This document shows, piece after piece, positions 44,601-59,600 of a DNA stretch of 64,000 nucleotides. Source of the DNA: Nilaparvata lugens. Lineage: Eukaryota; Arthropoda; Insecta; Hemiptera; Delphacidae. The translations under genes were made by a program, and so were the position numbers. The notes below the pieces were generated by a model. The model saw only the letters and a program-made list of their open reading frames with translations. It did not search any database and was not told where the DNA came from. Numbering within the stretch: position 1 is the stretch's first letter; each line of letters starts with the position of its first letter. The DNA lies in assembly GCF_014356525.2 (NCBI RefSeq), contig NC_052515.1, positions 24,187,212 to 24,251,211 on the forward strand, written 5' to 3'.

Positions 44601-47600
44601 ATTCTACCTCCCTTGGCGATGTTGGAGTGATAACTCCAGCTCCAAGATGATGAGGATTCTCATCTATAATTGTTTCCTCATGAGGTGAGAAAACCGATTC
44701 TCTTTATGATATGATAGATTCATTTATTTATTTATCATTTACAATCAACTTGAGGACAAAGAAACAGACTGCAGTCCAAAACTTATATTCATCCCAATTT
44801 CATAAAATAAATTGTCCAAATAAAGTTTATGTGCGACTTTCCAATTCTTCACTAATTTCCACATTGAAACAAAACACAAACACTTGAAACAATTAATTTT
44901 TAATTTAGATAGAATACTACTTATATCAAGCAGAGTATCAATATTCCTCACTGAGGTATTTGTGTTGGAATTTGTTTCAGATCTGGGTCTATGTTGAGAT
45001 CTTCAAGTCTGTATAGTGAGGTTAACGTTATGATGGCAGTGCAGAAAGATAGGAGAACAGCATTGCAGATTCTCTGCTTTACCACTGCCTTCTATAGAGG
45101 ATACCTATACCGATATATATTTGATGTAATATGGACAGTTTATTCTTTATTAGAATCATAAATAATTATGTTTCATATTCCAAGGAAATATATTTTTCAA
45201 TGATTCAATAAAAACGTTTAATTATAAGGATTAAACATTTTGTCAATGAATTATTGTATTCCTTCATTGTAAGAAATGATCTGGCAACGTTGCGGAGGTA
45301 GAAAAGGATAGAGCCATATGCTTTGTCGGATGATAGACAAGGATAGCAACACCAATTTTAATCAAATACTGTCATTACGTGGACCCCACAATAGAAAACT
45401 GGTTATGTCTTCAATTGCACTCAACACAAAAAATGATATGAAATTCAATAGTAGTCCAGGGGCAATGAATGCTCAAAAAAGGGTATAGAAGGAAAAGTTT
45501 GGAAGACAATATTTGACCCCGCAGTTCTATTCAGGGTAGTAAGGAGGTAAACATATCAAAAGTCCCCACACCCACCCCGTGTGCTGAGGGGGTCGTGGTG
45601 ATTCAAAGGTACCATTTTTTGGTATCTCGCATAAAAATCGGAAACTATTCATCTTACGGACAAGACTGTTCCATACAAAATTGAAGTTTACATAAATTCC
45701 TACAATATTCATTTCACAACTTTTTCTGTATCTCCTATAGTTCCCGAGATATCCGCTCTTGAATGTGTGACATTAAAAAAAAAAAACACGTTCGCTTCCA
45801 ATTTTTTGCCTATAAGTATAAGAGAACAGAACCCACCATAAATAGTTTAGCTCTAATTCAATTCAATTACTATACACCACATGATACAACTCAACTGATA
45901 AGAACTGAATTCGAATTAATAAAGCATACACAAAACAAAGCTGAAGAGCTCTATGGTCTCATACATCTACAGCATAGGAAATGATATCATACATCATCAC
46001 GTCTGAACTACTCAACTCATTAACATGAAGCTTTGCATATAGATTCTTAATTTACCAAGGATGGCTGTAGGCCTATTTTAATTCTCGTTGATAGATCAAT
46101 GATTCAATAATCAAAAACAATTTTGTTAATTTGTGATACAAAGGTTACGTAAGATAAATGCCCAATAAAACCGTTCTGCTTTTGTGAATGATTACAGTTT
46201 TAATACGTTCAATACCAGCATGAAACTATAAAACTGAATTCAATCTGTTTGTGCTTTAATCATACCCTTGCGCAGCACGGGTTACCTGCTAGTCTATATA
46301 ATATTATGGTGAAGGAAAGAACTGGCTTATACATGTACGGGATAGGAAATTCACGAATAACATTAGGACAATTATGACGAAAATTATAGGAATGTTTGAC
46401 GCATCAGCCATCAACACGTCTGAACTACTGGACTGTTTAACTTGAAATTTTGCATATAGATTCTTTATTTACCGAGGATGGTTATAGGCCTATTTTCAAT
46501 TCTTCGAGATTTCATTACGTCAAGTTTTTGATTGAACCCTTGCGGAGCACGGGTTACTTGCTAGTTTATAATAAAGAATAATCCAACAGGTATAAAATAC
46601 ATCAGTTGCAAAATAGAACTGAACTACTGACATTAATCTATACTAAAAAAAATAAAGGAAAGAACTGGCTTATACACGTACGGAATAGGAAAATTATATT
46701 TGACACAGTCATCATCAAGTCTGAACTACTGGACTGATTAACTTGAAATTTTGCATATAGATTCTTAATTAACCGAGGATGGTAAGGCCTATTCTCAATT
46801 CTTCAAGATTTTATTACGCCAAGTTTTCAGTTTGTCAAGTTTCAAGATAGACCCTTGCGGAGCACGGGTTACCTTCTAGTACATAATGTTTTCCAAGAAA
46901 GGGGTAACTTACAATGATCTACATCAATTGCTATAATAATTATAATTTGAATAACTTCTCAACTATAATTTGGTTTATAAATTGGTTCCGCCAACGAAAT
47001 CTTCCATAGAAAAAATAAAAGCTATCTTTCCCTCACGAATCTATAGGTGAACTACTATTCTGGAAGAAGTTCAAAAATGAACCAATCCGTTCTATCCTTT
47101 TAGTTCTCCAGACCCCTCCCCACTTCCCACTCAATCAACCATCTCTCTTCAAAGGGATGAACGAATCAGTTCTTCCGCGACCTCGCGAGTTTATGCTGAA
47201 CATCTTGTGACGTGCTCCGTAATTTATGGTTGTATTCGCTTTTTAATTATGTTTCCTGCCATAGAAATAGTTCATTATCGTTCTACAATCAACAATTTAT
47301 TCATCATAATCAGTGGTTATAATCGGGTGAAATATGATTTTACAACGAAAACTTCTTCGTCAAAATTTGACAATTTCCACGCGATTCTTGGAGACATGGT
47401 GAGTTATTTTATGTTATAATTCAATTATTCTGTATCCACGATTGTTATCTACGAGATTGTTATCTATCTCGTATGATCAAGAATCGATCATTCACATATG
47501 ATGAAGAGGTTTTGATAGGTGGTGGGGGGTTGAGATGGTTTTTTCGGGTAAAATTTGTATAAATTTGAAAATTGGTTAACATAACCTCAAACCTTGAAAC

Positions 47601-50600
47601 AGTTTACAGGTGGCTGCACGAAATTAAAGCTGACCTTGAAGACCGGGTCATCGACCTCTATTGAAGGGGATGTACTCTTCCAATGTTAATTTTACTACGG
47701 ATAATTTATGAATGATTTTTGAGTGTCTTACTATTCTGTCTACTGTTTCAAAGGGCGATTGATTATGCAAGTAATTCATCCTATATCCATATACGGTAAT
47801 TGATTACATGATACATAATACATATAAATAATACTGTACGTAATACATATTAATAAATTAAGTTACACATTTTGTTGCTCGAGGAGTTTTTATTCTACGT
47901 TGCACTCTATCTCTCTGATAAGGGGTTTGAATGATTTTCTGATGATATTATATTTAAAATAGGCGGAAATTGTGAAATAAATTATTTCTTTGCGTTACGG
48001 AGTTTAGGCTACAATAATATTATTACAGATGTTTAGGCTATCAATGGAAATATTTATTATAATGTCTGTTTTTTAAATAGGAAGATTTTGAAATAGTCTC
48101 CTCAATTTGAGCTGGTTGAATTGTTGGATCGGTCCAATTCATGCTATTAATTGTTATAATTCAATTATTCTGTATCCACGATTGTTATCTACGAGATTGT
48201 TATCTATCTCGTATGATCAAGAATCGATCATTCACATATGATGAAGAGGTTTTGATAGGTGGTGGGGGGTTGAGATGGTTTTTTCGGGTAAAATTTGTAT
48301 AAATTTGAAAATTGGTTAACATAACCTCAAACCTTGAAACAGTTTACAGGTGGCTGCACGAAATTAAAGCTGACCTTGAAGACCGGGTCATCGACCTCTA
48401 TTGAAGGGGATGTACTCTTCCAATGTTAATTTTACTACGGATAATTTATGAATGATTTTTGAGTGTCTTACTATTCTGTCTACTGTTTCAAAGGGCGATT
48501 GATTATGCAAGTAATTCATCCTATATCCATATACGGTAATTGATTACATGATACATAATACATATAAATAATACTGTACGTAATACATATTAATAATTAA
48601 GTTACACATTTTGTTGCTCGAGGAGTTTTTATTCTACGTTGCACTCTATCTCTCTGATAAGGGGTTTGAATGATTTTCTGATGATATTATATTTAAAATA
48701 GGCGGAAATTGTGAAATAAATTATTTCTTTGCGTTACGGAGTTTAGGCTACAATAATATTATTACAGATGTTTAGGCTATCAATGGAAATATTTATTATA
48801 ATGTCTGTTTTTTAAATAGGAAGATTTTGAAATAGTCTCCTCAATTTGAGCTGGTTGAATTGTTGGATCGGTCCAATTCATGCTATTAATTGTTATGATT
48901 CTATCTCATTTGATTCATACGAGGGTCGATTTTTTAGTAGGGAGATACCCGAAGCTGATCACATTTTTAGATATTAAATTTTCATTAGAGTTAAATGACT
49001 GAGTCAAAAATCTTATGATATCAGCTTTTTGATATTTTATTGATATCTCTTGTTTTAATTACCTTATACCATTTTCTGTATGGCAAATTCATACAAGGGC
49101 TGTATTTTTAGTGAAGAGATTTTCTAATAGGATATCAAATTCAGTTCGGTTCAATAGATTGTTCTAGAGATTCTGTCATGCAGTAATAATGATAGAAGAT
49201 ACAATCCTATAGTATTATTATAGTGGTGTCCACGTTATAATGGCAGTGAAGAAAGAAAGCAGAACAACGTTGCCGATCCTCTGTCTTGTCAATGTCTTCT
49301 ATAGACGGTAGCTGATATAGGTTTATTGATGTAATATTAACTGTTCATTCTCGTTTGAAATAATCAATTGTATTTATTGAGCAAGAAATATAATATTTTT
49401 CAATTATTTCATAATTAAGATAAAATATTTTATTAATTCTACATTGTTGAAAGGCAGAGCAAAGCGAGAGATAGAGCTATCCGCTTTGTTGAATGATAGA
49501 CAAGGATAGCAATACCATTGCTAATTAAACAGCTGCCATTATAACGTTGAGCTCACTATAGCAGGGCACCCGTGCTTCGCTACGTGTATTGGAAAGGAGA
49601 ATTTTTTAAAAATATTTGTCAGTTTGTCAAACTTAAAAAATCTTTAACGGCAAAATCTTTGTACAAATCCGATGCATTGCATTGGGGTTTCGTTAAGTTG
49701 ATTGTACTGGCTTTGCCAGATCACAGAGGGTACCGGTATTCGATCTTTTAAAGGACGCTAGCCTAGTGAAGCTAAAATGTCTACTGTTTAATGACTCTTT
49801 ATTTTGAGAAGAATCTTACATAAAATTATTCATAATTCTACAAAAACAAATTTGATATTGAATGCATAATATTCATGAACATAAGCCGTTAAATGAAACA
49901 AAAATCCATTCTCATTATAGTTGTTGTATATTGTGGGTGATGCAGTAGTATTTTCCCATAACTATCAATGAACGGAAATAGTAATGTTGTCAACCAATAT
50001 ACTATATTTCTATTTGTGCTAATTCAAAATCCATCCTTGTCTATCTAAGTGCAGAACCCCGTACATTATGTCAACAACATGGAATATTATTAAGTGATTC
50101 TCCAACCAGGACCTGCTGCTATCTATCAGCAGAAATCATAAATGCACTATGAAATGGATTATTAATTATAATATTACATAAATATAAATTTATTATTTCA
50201 ATACTATAATAATATAGATGATATGTCAATATATTGTAATGTAGTCATAAATACACTATAGGAGTAGTGACAGAAGAAACATGGCAAATATGCCGTCCTA
50301 TCTTTTCCACTGTCTCAATATCGTGAATACATGTCAGTGAATGACATTTCACCCAGTAACTGTCACTATCTATCGGCAGAGTACAGAAATACATTGTTGG
50401 CCAATCAGGAAAGAGTAGGCTTTGCGACAGTGGGCTTAGTCATAGTTTGTATCTTGCTCGTGATTGGTCACTCGTTTCCGCTTTCTAATCTGCTCCATTA
50501 TTGTATTCTCTAGCCATATTCGATTGCCTAACGCCCTATTTATTTATTCTGATGGCTTTTATCGACAGAGAGATCCTTTCGGATGTTCTGCCTTGCCGTA

Positions 50601-53600
50601 TTACCTAATGTCATTTCCTATCAACACTCAAGTTTATAGGTTATGTATTCGGTTCTTCATGTTTTCTCACTAGGAATCGCACTTTAACTTCCTGAGTTTT
50701 TATTTTATAAAGTTTAAAATCAAGAAAACTATGTTCAATAAAACGTTCTATCTTACATTTTTATCTTGTTTTTATTTGTTTATTTCTCCACTATTTCCAA
50801 TTTTATTCCTTCTAGGTCCCATTTCATAAAATAAATGTGATAGGTTTGACAATATAAATTGGACAAACACAGATATTATGTTGGATATGTACCCTTCTCT
50901 TGCCATTATGCTCCAAAATGTGAGGGTACCTATTTACAACGACTCATAAAAAATCTGTCGTTTTTGACAATTTCTTAATCTTTTCATTTAATACGAATAA
51001 TCACCATAATATCAACTTCTCAACTACACAAAAAGTAGAAAAAAAATATTTTCAAAGTATAAATTTCCAGAATATTGTAGATTTTAAACAGAATTTCAAT
51101 CTTTTAGCTTAGCAATCGATTTTACAACGTGGAATTATTATCTCATGTGATACTGATAGCTTCTAAATCATAAATCATTCTAATTGTTGACATGACCATT
51201 AAAACTCAATAAAGCTAGCGTATAGATACATTGATTATTAAAGATTGTTTTCCCCGAAGCAAGTGATATAATACAAACAACTCCATTAGGAGAAACACCC
51301 CTGGCATATTTTTCCCAATCAGTGATTTTTTAATAAGTACTCACCACTGTGCTGTAGCCTATCTGTCAGTTGCCTAATGTGATAAATCCAATAATAAACT
51401 CCTTGGTCATTTGATACGAACACTTAAGTCCACTTATTTTTAATGAAATGAGATAATTTCACATCCCGATGTAGAGATCTACACTTTGGTAAAACCACTT
51501 TAGTCCTACTTCCATTATCAAGACTATTATAACATCTCAAGTCAGGTATTGCAGATGAATTTTGGGAATCTATGCTTGGGTATAAATAATTTACTATAGT
51601 TAGTTTGGGAATGTGAAATGATGCTTGCTGTGGTAAAATGACTTAAGTCCACTTATGTCATAGGCCTTGTCATGGACCAAACAACTCAAGTCATAATCAA
51701 ATCAGTAGTTTTTTATTTTCCCATCACTTTGGAATAATAGAATCATGAATAAGTGTATTTTGAACCCACTTTGTAAGTTTCATTGTGATAGGAACAAGAA
51801 TATTCTTGAAAATTATGTTTGAACATACATGAAAACTTAGGACTCAATTTTTTCAAAATTGCAGTTTTGGACTAAAGTGCTTATGACATACGACCAAGGT
51901 TATTTCTACTAATAGTAATTAATAGGTACTATTAACGCTGGGTGGCAGGACTTTGAAAACTTTCTACTGATGACATTTGATCAAACTGAGTAATTTTTTT
52001 AAAATTGGAAATTTTCTTTCAAGAATTGGTATTTCTTGTATAAAATGTGTTATTCAATGAACAATACCGTGAATAATGTGCCTTATAAATATGATGAGTT
52101 CATCTGTTAACCTACTAATTTTGAAATGATCTGTTGAAAAACTCTTCATATTTCGGCGCTCGTATCTAGAAAAGTAATAGCCTAATAAAAATACGACACA
52201 AAATGTACTCGAACTGTGTTATAATACAAAGGATTTGTGTTGAAAATTTCAAGTTGTTCGATGAAAGCATTTGGAAGCTATCGTAGAACATACAAACAAA
52301 CCCACAAACACTAACTGAAACCGACTCGAGCCGGTTTATTTTGTTAATTAATTGCACATTGTTAAAAGACGATCTGGCAAAAGAGCAAAGCGAGAAACAG
52401 ATAGCGCTATCCGCTTTGTTGAATGATGGACAAGGATAGCAATACCATTGGTAATCAAACACTGCCATTATAACGTGCACCTCACTATACGCACTGGAAT
52501 GCGTAGTTCAAGAGACCAGTCAGGTCAAAAGCTCAAGAGAACCGATATTCAGAACATGGTATCTAGAAGAAGGATCTCTTTCAAAGAATCCCGTCAGGGC
52601 TTCACGGTTGTAAAGTTTTATTTGACTCGATGTTGAATACTATCTTTCGGTATAATTGAGATCGCTACGGCATGTTTTGAATAATAGAAAAGCACTGACA
52701 TGTTTTGAGGGAGACGGAACTGTTTTGAAAGAAGGTGCCAACTTGTTTTTTGACGGCTGAATTAGAGTGGACCGACAAAGACCGAGGGTGTGCCTTGTCC
52801 TTTTCCCTTGGAGAGCTTAGCAGAAGAATATTGTACAACATTTTGTTGGATGGCTGAGTTTTGCCTGAAAAATCAACTGACGAATGTTCTCTTGTGTAGA
52901 ATGCAACAATAATAGCATTTTTCAAAGATTGACTTGAATGACGGAATTTTCCTCTTGTCTTCATTCATCTTATTCAACTTCATTCTTATTCAATTCCTTA
53001 TTCAAACATTCATTCATTCTTCATCGATCCGAAGTGATTCATTTCCTTCAGGAATTCTAGTATTGCCTTGTTGAGACAACTAGGATTGTTTTGTTGAGGG
53101 TGATGCCTATAATATGATATTCAGGCTTGTGCTTAGGTAATGGGACAGACGGATGATGATTACTTGAACTACACCTATAGGCTCCGCACAACCGGGAATT
53201 TAAAACTCATACATGAGATAATGGAGCATACTTCTATTGACTCTGATTCATTTATACAATTTCGTGATACTATATGATTGTAGAATATAAATGCAAGCAT
53301 ATGATATAGGTTTTAATAGTCGGCTGAATAGTGTATTGCCTCTTAATGGTATTGATGGCTTTGTTAAATCAGTATTAATGGCTTAGAAATGGAATATGTC
53401 AGTCATAGAATAGAATGATTTAGTCCAGTCACTATATACATTGGTGCATGCAATTTATATTGTAGTTCTGATTTTTAATATATTATTCGAGTACATAAGA
53501 GAAGAACCAATTTCTCCATGCAAAATTTCCTAGTGCTAGATACAGGGTGGCCCAAAAATTTTCGGCTAATTTTCCAGTTTTCAGCTATTACTGCCAAATC

Positions 53601-56600
53601 TCGTAATCGGACAGAAAAATTTGCTGTTTCTGTCTGAGTTATGATTTATCAAAAATGAGTGAAATTTGAAAAAAAATCAATTTTGATGAATTTTAGTTTT
53701 TAGAACTAAGATCTTTAGAATATAGAAATTGGCCATTTTTTGTGTATTGGAATATGATGGGCTCAAGTACACTCAACAATAAATTTTCCATTTTTCGACC
53801 GAATTTAACTCATGATGCATGATTTTGAACTGCCTTGACGAGCCGAGAAGAATGAAGTGTAGTACGATGAAATCTGAGCATTGTGTAAAAAGTTATAAGG
53901 GTTTGAAATTTTGATCCTTGAGGTGTCCTTAAGCGCCCCTCTCCACTAGGAAATACTGAAATTAAATGCATCTAACGGGTGATTCTCATAGAACATAATC
54001 TCATGGACTTATGTCATTGTACGAAATATCAATGTGAGGACAATGTAGTTGGTGATGATGGTTGAAGCTGAAAATTAGGTGTTTTTCATAATACAAGGAG
54101 CATTGTTGTCAGGTTTACCTGGAAATCTATATGAGATAGAGCGCTCTACTTGATCTCAGATTGTAGAGTACAAAAATACGCCCAGAGATATTGAATTATA
54201 AATGGTAGAAATCGGAAGATATTGTTGTTCAAAAACTGAAATTCATCAAAATTGATTTTTTCTTCAAATTTCACTAATTTTTGAAAAATTATAACTCAGT
54301 ACTCATTGGAGATAGAGAGTTCTGAATGATCTCATTTTATTCAGAACTTCATAATCTAGAAAAAGGCAGGAGCAAAGTTTTTTGTCCGATTACGAGATTT
54401 GGCACAAATAGCTGAAAACTGGAGAATGAGCCGAAAATACGAGGTTTTTGGGCCATTCTGTATCTAGCACAAGGAAATTTTGCATAAAGAAATTGGTTCT
54501 GGACTTCTCTTATGTACTCAAATAATATATAAAAAAATCATAACCGCAATATAAATTGCAAGAACACCCCCTTTTTTATGTCCATATTGATTGGACTAAT
54601 TATTGTCTTTATTGTTCTACTGAAACTGAGGAGAATTTTGAAAAAGTCCATTTATACTTCAATTGAAATGCTCTTTAAGCTGAAATATTATATTGAACAA
54701 GGAGAAGAAAAGGATAACAATTTCTCAAGTTAAATGTAGAATGCGTTGATCAAGTAACAAGTAGTTATTGGTAATCAAGTAGTAGCTATTTAGACAGAAT
54801 AACATTCAAGCAATTAAATACGAAGGAAAATAAATGAAAGAGGTATCTAGAAAATGAATAAGTGCAACTCAAGTCTATTCGTGAGGGATTGGCATTGAGA
54901 ATGGAAGAATCAATATAATATTTCCAACTAGCTTACCCGGCGAACTTCGTACCGCCAAAAAGTCAATGTATCTCATGTCACACTTGACTATTTGGTGAAT
55001 CATGAAATTTATCTGATAATCAATATTTTTATTTACATCTCAATACGGCCTTCCTATGTGCTTGAAACTACCGTTTTAATACCAGTAAACAAATTTCATC
55101 ACAGAATGACGTGTTTATTACAGCTGGTAAGTTTAGATAATAAATCATATTATCACAACATGATCTTGAATCATGATGATCTTCCCGTTCTACGTTAGCC
55201 GCTCGGCCAACAATTTCGAAAACATAGGTCTTCAAAATTTCTGGTCAGAAACCATCCCCAATATCTCAAAGTTTAATGCCGTTCTGTCAAGTAGTTTTTG
55301 AATCTATAGGGGAAAAACAAACTAACACACAAACAGACATTCATTTTTATACATATAGATATTTATGAACAATTTCAATTTATGTTATAGCATTTATTTA
55401 CTTAAGTACCAGCTGGAAAATGAGGAAAGCTACAAAACTGCTATCGAAAATGAAGATTCGGGAATCAATAGTATTTCAAATGTTGATATTAAATTATTAT
55501 ATTTTTAAATATTCATTGACCTATGTGGCAACTAGAGAGAGAAAGGTAGGAAAGCTGCAAAACTGCTATCGAAAAGGAGACAGATCTAGTCGAAAAGGCA
55601 AGTTGAGTGCTTGGTATTTATTGTCTGCCCATCCAATTAGATAGTTGTTGCCGTTTCCGGGATTGTTTGGGGAGGGGTGATTGGAGGGGTTGGAAAAGGG
55701 TAGAGAGGAGGTGTCCGAGGGTAACAAAAAAGGAACGAGAGGGAGAGTTTGTTCAAAGAGAGAGGGTAAACAAAAGCTCAGAGCTGTTTCGGAAGTGTAT
55801 GTCTCTGCATCTGAGAGTTCAGTCTCTCTTATTTTTCTCTCTCTGTCTCGAAAGTGTCCCCGGGGAGTCATTTAGATCCGGAGCTGAGAGGTTTTCGACA
55901 CCACAAAACCCCGCTGTATTCGAGAATGGAAGAAAGTTGGGTTAGCTACCCCAAACCCTCAATTGCAGTTAACCGGCGTTACATCTATTTTGCAAACGGT
56001 GCTTTGAATGAGCATTCAACTCCAATAGTCGCTCCATCAAGTCGCTCTTACAAAAACATCAATGTTTTACACCTCGGTCTAACTATTCAATATCTGTTTA
56101 CAACGGTTATTGTATCGATATAAATTCCAGATCTTTATCTAATATTCACCCACTCATTGACAGATAAAATAAACATCAATGACATAGATTTCTATTAATT
56201 ATCCATCTATTGTCCTATTCATTGACAGATATACTAAGCTAAGTTAGATTCACGCTATTCAGTCTGCACCTGATTAACATTGGTTTGCTGTTCATGCCTG
56301 TCATTTGACAAAACCGATATATCTCTGTTCTTTTCCAACTCTACACCGTTGCCAAACTGTTTGTATGGTATGAAGAAATATAATGAACCACAAGAATATT
56401 TGATCTTGATGAGGTTTCTCATGGACCTTAATTATAAAATCATGAAAAGTTATATCTTAGGAAATATGATATATTTTAAATATCATTGATCATTATTAAC
56501 AAGAATCTACAATAATTGATAGCTTAAAACCTGATAAGCTATGTGAACATGTCAATCAATGATTCTCCACCCAGTATCTGCCGCTATCTATCGGCAGAGT

Positions 56601-59600
56601 AAATAAATACATTGTTGGCCAATGAGGAGAGAGTAGGCTTTGCGTCAGTCGGCGTGGTCATAATTTGTATTTTGCTGGTGATTGGTTACTCGTTTCTACT
56701 GTCTAATCTTACCTTCTATTGTATTCTTCATTCATATTCGCTTCACTCGTCTATCGTTCAACCTGAGATTTCTCTTTAGGATATTTCAACTGTCTCTATA
56801 ACGTGATTCTCGCTATGGGATGTTGTTGAATATCAATGAAACTATAATAGTAGAACTCCAACTATCCAAACTCCAATTGTCTTAATCGCTCTTGAAGAAG
56901 TAAGGCCGAATCATTGTTCCAAAAGAATTAACACTCTTCAAGCAAATATTAATTCATAAAGTGAAATATTTAACATGTTATAATTGGAGAAAATGATGTT
57001 GCATTATAATATTGTTGAATGTAGGATTTTCTCTCAATGTCTCCTTTTTTTGTAATTTCCTTGAAATAGCTTTTACATTAACAATATCAATTTGTTTCAA
57101 ATTAGAACACTACTCTGAGTTCGTCTCAATGGTTAAATATCAAGCTAGACACTCATAATTGTAACGTTATTGAACGAGGGTAGCGAGAATTGTGGCTTGA
57201 GTCATAGTCCGTTTGTGGGTTTGTTTATTTGTATGTTTCACGATAACTTTAGTTTGCTTCCATCAATCAACTTCAAATATCAACACATATTCTTTGAATC
57301 ATTACAAAGATCGAGTTCGTTGGCCAACGATATTGATTCACTTCTTCGTCCTTTTTGACGATATAACAAGATAACACAAAAGTGCATAAAAAAGATTTGT
57401 AGTATAGTTTGTAGTTATAATAATAAGTTCGCCATAACCATCTCATAAAGTTGATGAAGGATAAGAACATGGACAAGAACGATATCAGAATAATAACATA
57501 CCTCTATTTTAATCAGACCACCAAAGTTTTAGTTGATAATGAACTTTCCGTGGAGATGGATATAAAACGTGGAGTAAGGCAAGGATGTGTGCTCTCACCC
57601 TTACTGTTCAATCTGTACTCAGAAGGCATAATACAAGAAGCACTGGAAGGTCAAAATACAACAGGAGAGAAGGTAAATGGGAAGATCATTAATAACATAA
57701 GATACGCAGACGATACGATACTAATAGCGGAAACCTTAGAAGAACTACAAAGTCTACTGGATCAAGTAGTAAAGACCAGCGAGGAGAGAGGGCTAATACT
57801 GAACACCAAAAAGACCAAATTTATGACAATAACAAAACACCGACAACAACCAGAAACACTATGGATTGGAGGCGAGCTAGTGGAGAAGGTCTGCAAATAT
57901 AAATACTTGGGAACAATTGTCACTGACAACAATGACTACTCCGAAGAAATAAAATCAAGAATTGGACAGGCTAGAGCTACTTTTAATAAAATGAGGAGCG
58001 TATTGAGTAGTACTGATCTTAGCCTGCATCTCAAATTAAGAATGCTTAAAGGCTACTTATTTCCAGTTCTATTATATGGAATGAAATCCTGGACTCTTAA
58101 AAAGAGCGACACCGACCGGCTAGAAGCATTTGAGATGTGGGCTTATAGAAGAATTCTCAGAATAAGCTGGACTAGCAGAACAACCAACAAGGAAGTATTA
58201 AGAAGAATGGGAAAGGACAGAGAAATCATGATCACCATCAAAATCAGGAAACTGCAATACCTGGGTCATGTAATGAGAGGAGAGAGATATACACTTTTGC
58301 AAAACATCATACAAGGAAAGATACAAGGCAAAAGAAGTATAGCAAGAAGACGGATCTCCTGGTTAAATAACTTGAGACAGTGGTACAACAGTAGTTCCAT
58401 TGATCTGTTCAGGGCGGTTGCCTCAAAAATCAAAATTGCCATGTTGATAGCCAACCTTCTTAAAGGAGACGGCACATAAAGAAGAAGAAGAAGTAATAAT
58501 TCATCATCACTAATCAGAAATCAGCTGTCACTTTAATTGCATGCAAAGATGCAACTAGGACTATTTCTCTCGACTTATCACTTTTTTCAATAGAAAAGCA
58601 GACATAAAATCAGCGGTATTTTAAGCGATTTCTCCAGCGCTAGGGGTCATCAGTATAATATTTCATCCAGCAAAATTTCATCATTCTATCAGTTACCAAA
58701 GGAGTTAATTGTTTATTATAGTGTCTATTGGATGTTACTACACAGTTAAATCTCATTTTATTCTTGTAGCTCAAGTCCTCTCAATAGAAATCTGCTCTTT
58801 AGTACAAAAACCAGTACCACCCTCAAAATTATCACCCTTCCTGATAAATGTGTCCACATTGTCGGCAGGATATACATGAAAGGGTATTTCCTTCGGCTGT
58901 TATCAACTTGCATCATACAGACACACATCTACACATGTACATAATAAACACATGTACATAATCTACATATGTATGAAGACTACAGCCGCGGTTGGTTTAA
59001 AGCCTAATCCGCTAAATCCCTTCCACACATTTGTGTTGAAATGAGATAAGCTGATGTGAGTGAGTGGGAGAGAGCGAAAGTGAGACACCGAGAAAGATGG
59101 TGAACTTACAGAGAAAGTATTTGAGAATGAAAATGTCGGTGTTTCTTTAATCTTTATCTCATCCACCTCTTCTCGAACTCACAACTCAGAAAAAAGAATA
59201 AGCTTGTGTCTCATCCGTGACACACGCTTGCTTGAAAATATGTCTAGAAATTGAGACGCGACGCAACGCGAGTCTGCTAGAGGATTTTCAATATCATATG
59301 ATCTTATTTTATTGTTCACATGTCCTAGCTTTGCCTCAACTTGAACATTATAATATTATGATCATATTTTATTATACCACCACGTCTATCAAACTCGCGT
59401 CGTAATTCAGGTAGCCTTAGAGTGGATTGAAATAGTGTCAAGTTCCGTGAATATTGAGTTGTCATGATATGAGCATGTTAGAGATCTACACTTAGATAGA
59501 TAGATAGATTGATTGATTACTTTTATTTACACTTTACAATAAAAGTGATGTTGGCGAAGTTGAGCCCGCTCTTCCACTTAACCCACGATTATAAGTTACA

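Noticed and set aside
55566..55945. Overlapping 101- and 112-residue ORFs on opposite strands
   Set aside because: GC-rich sequence lacks stops on both strands; no domain, splice or start evidence favours either.
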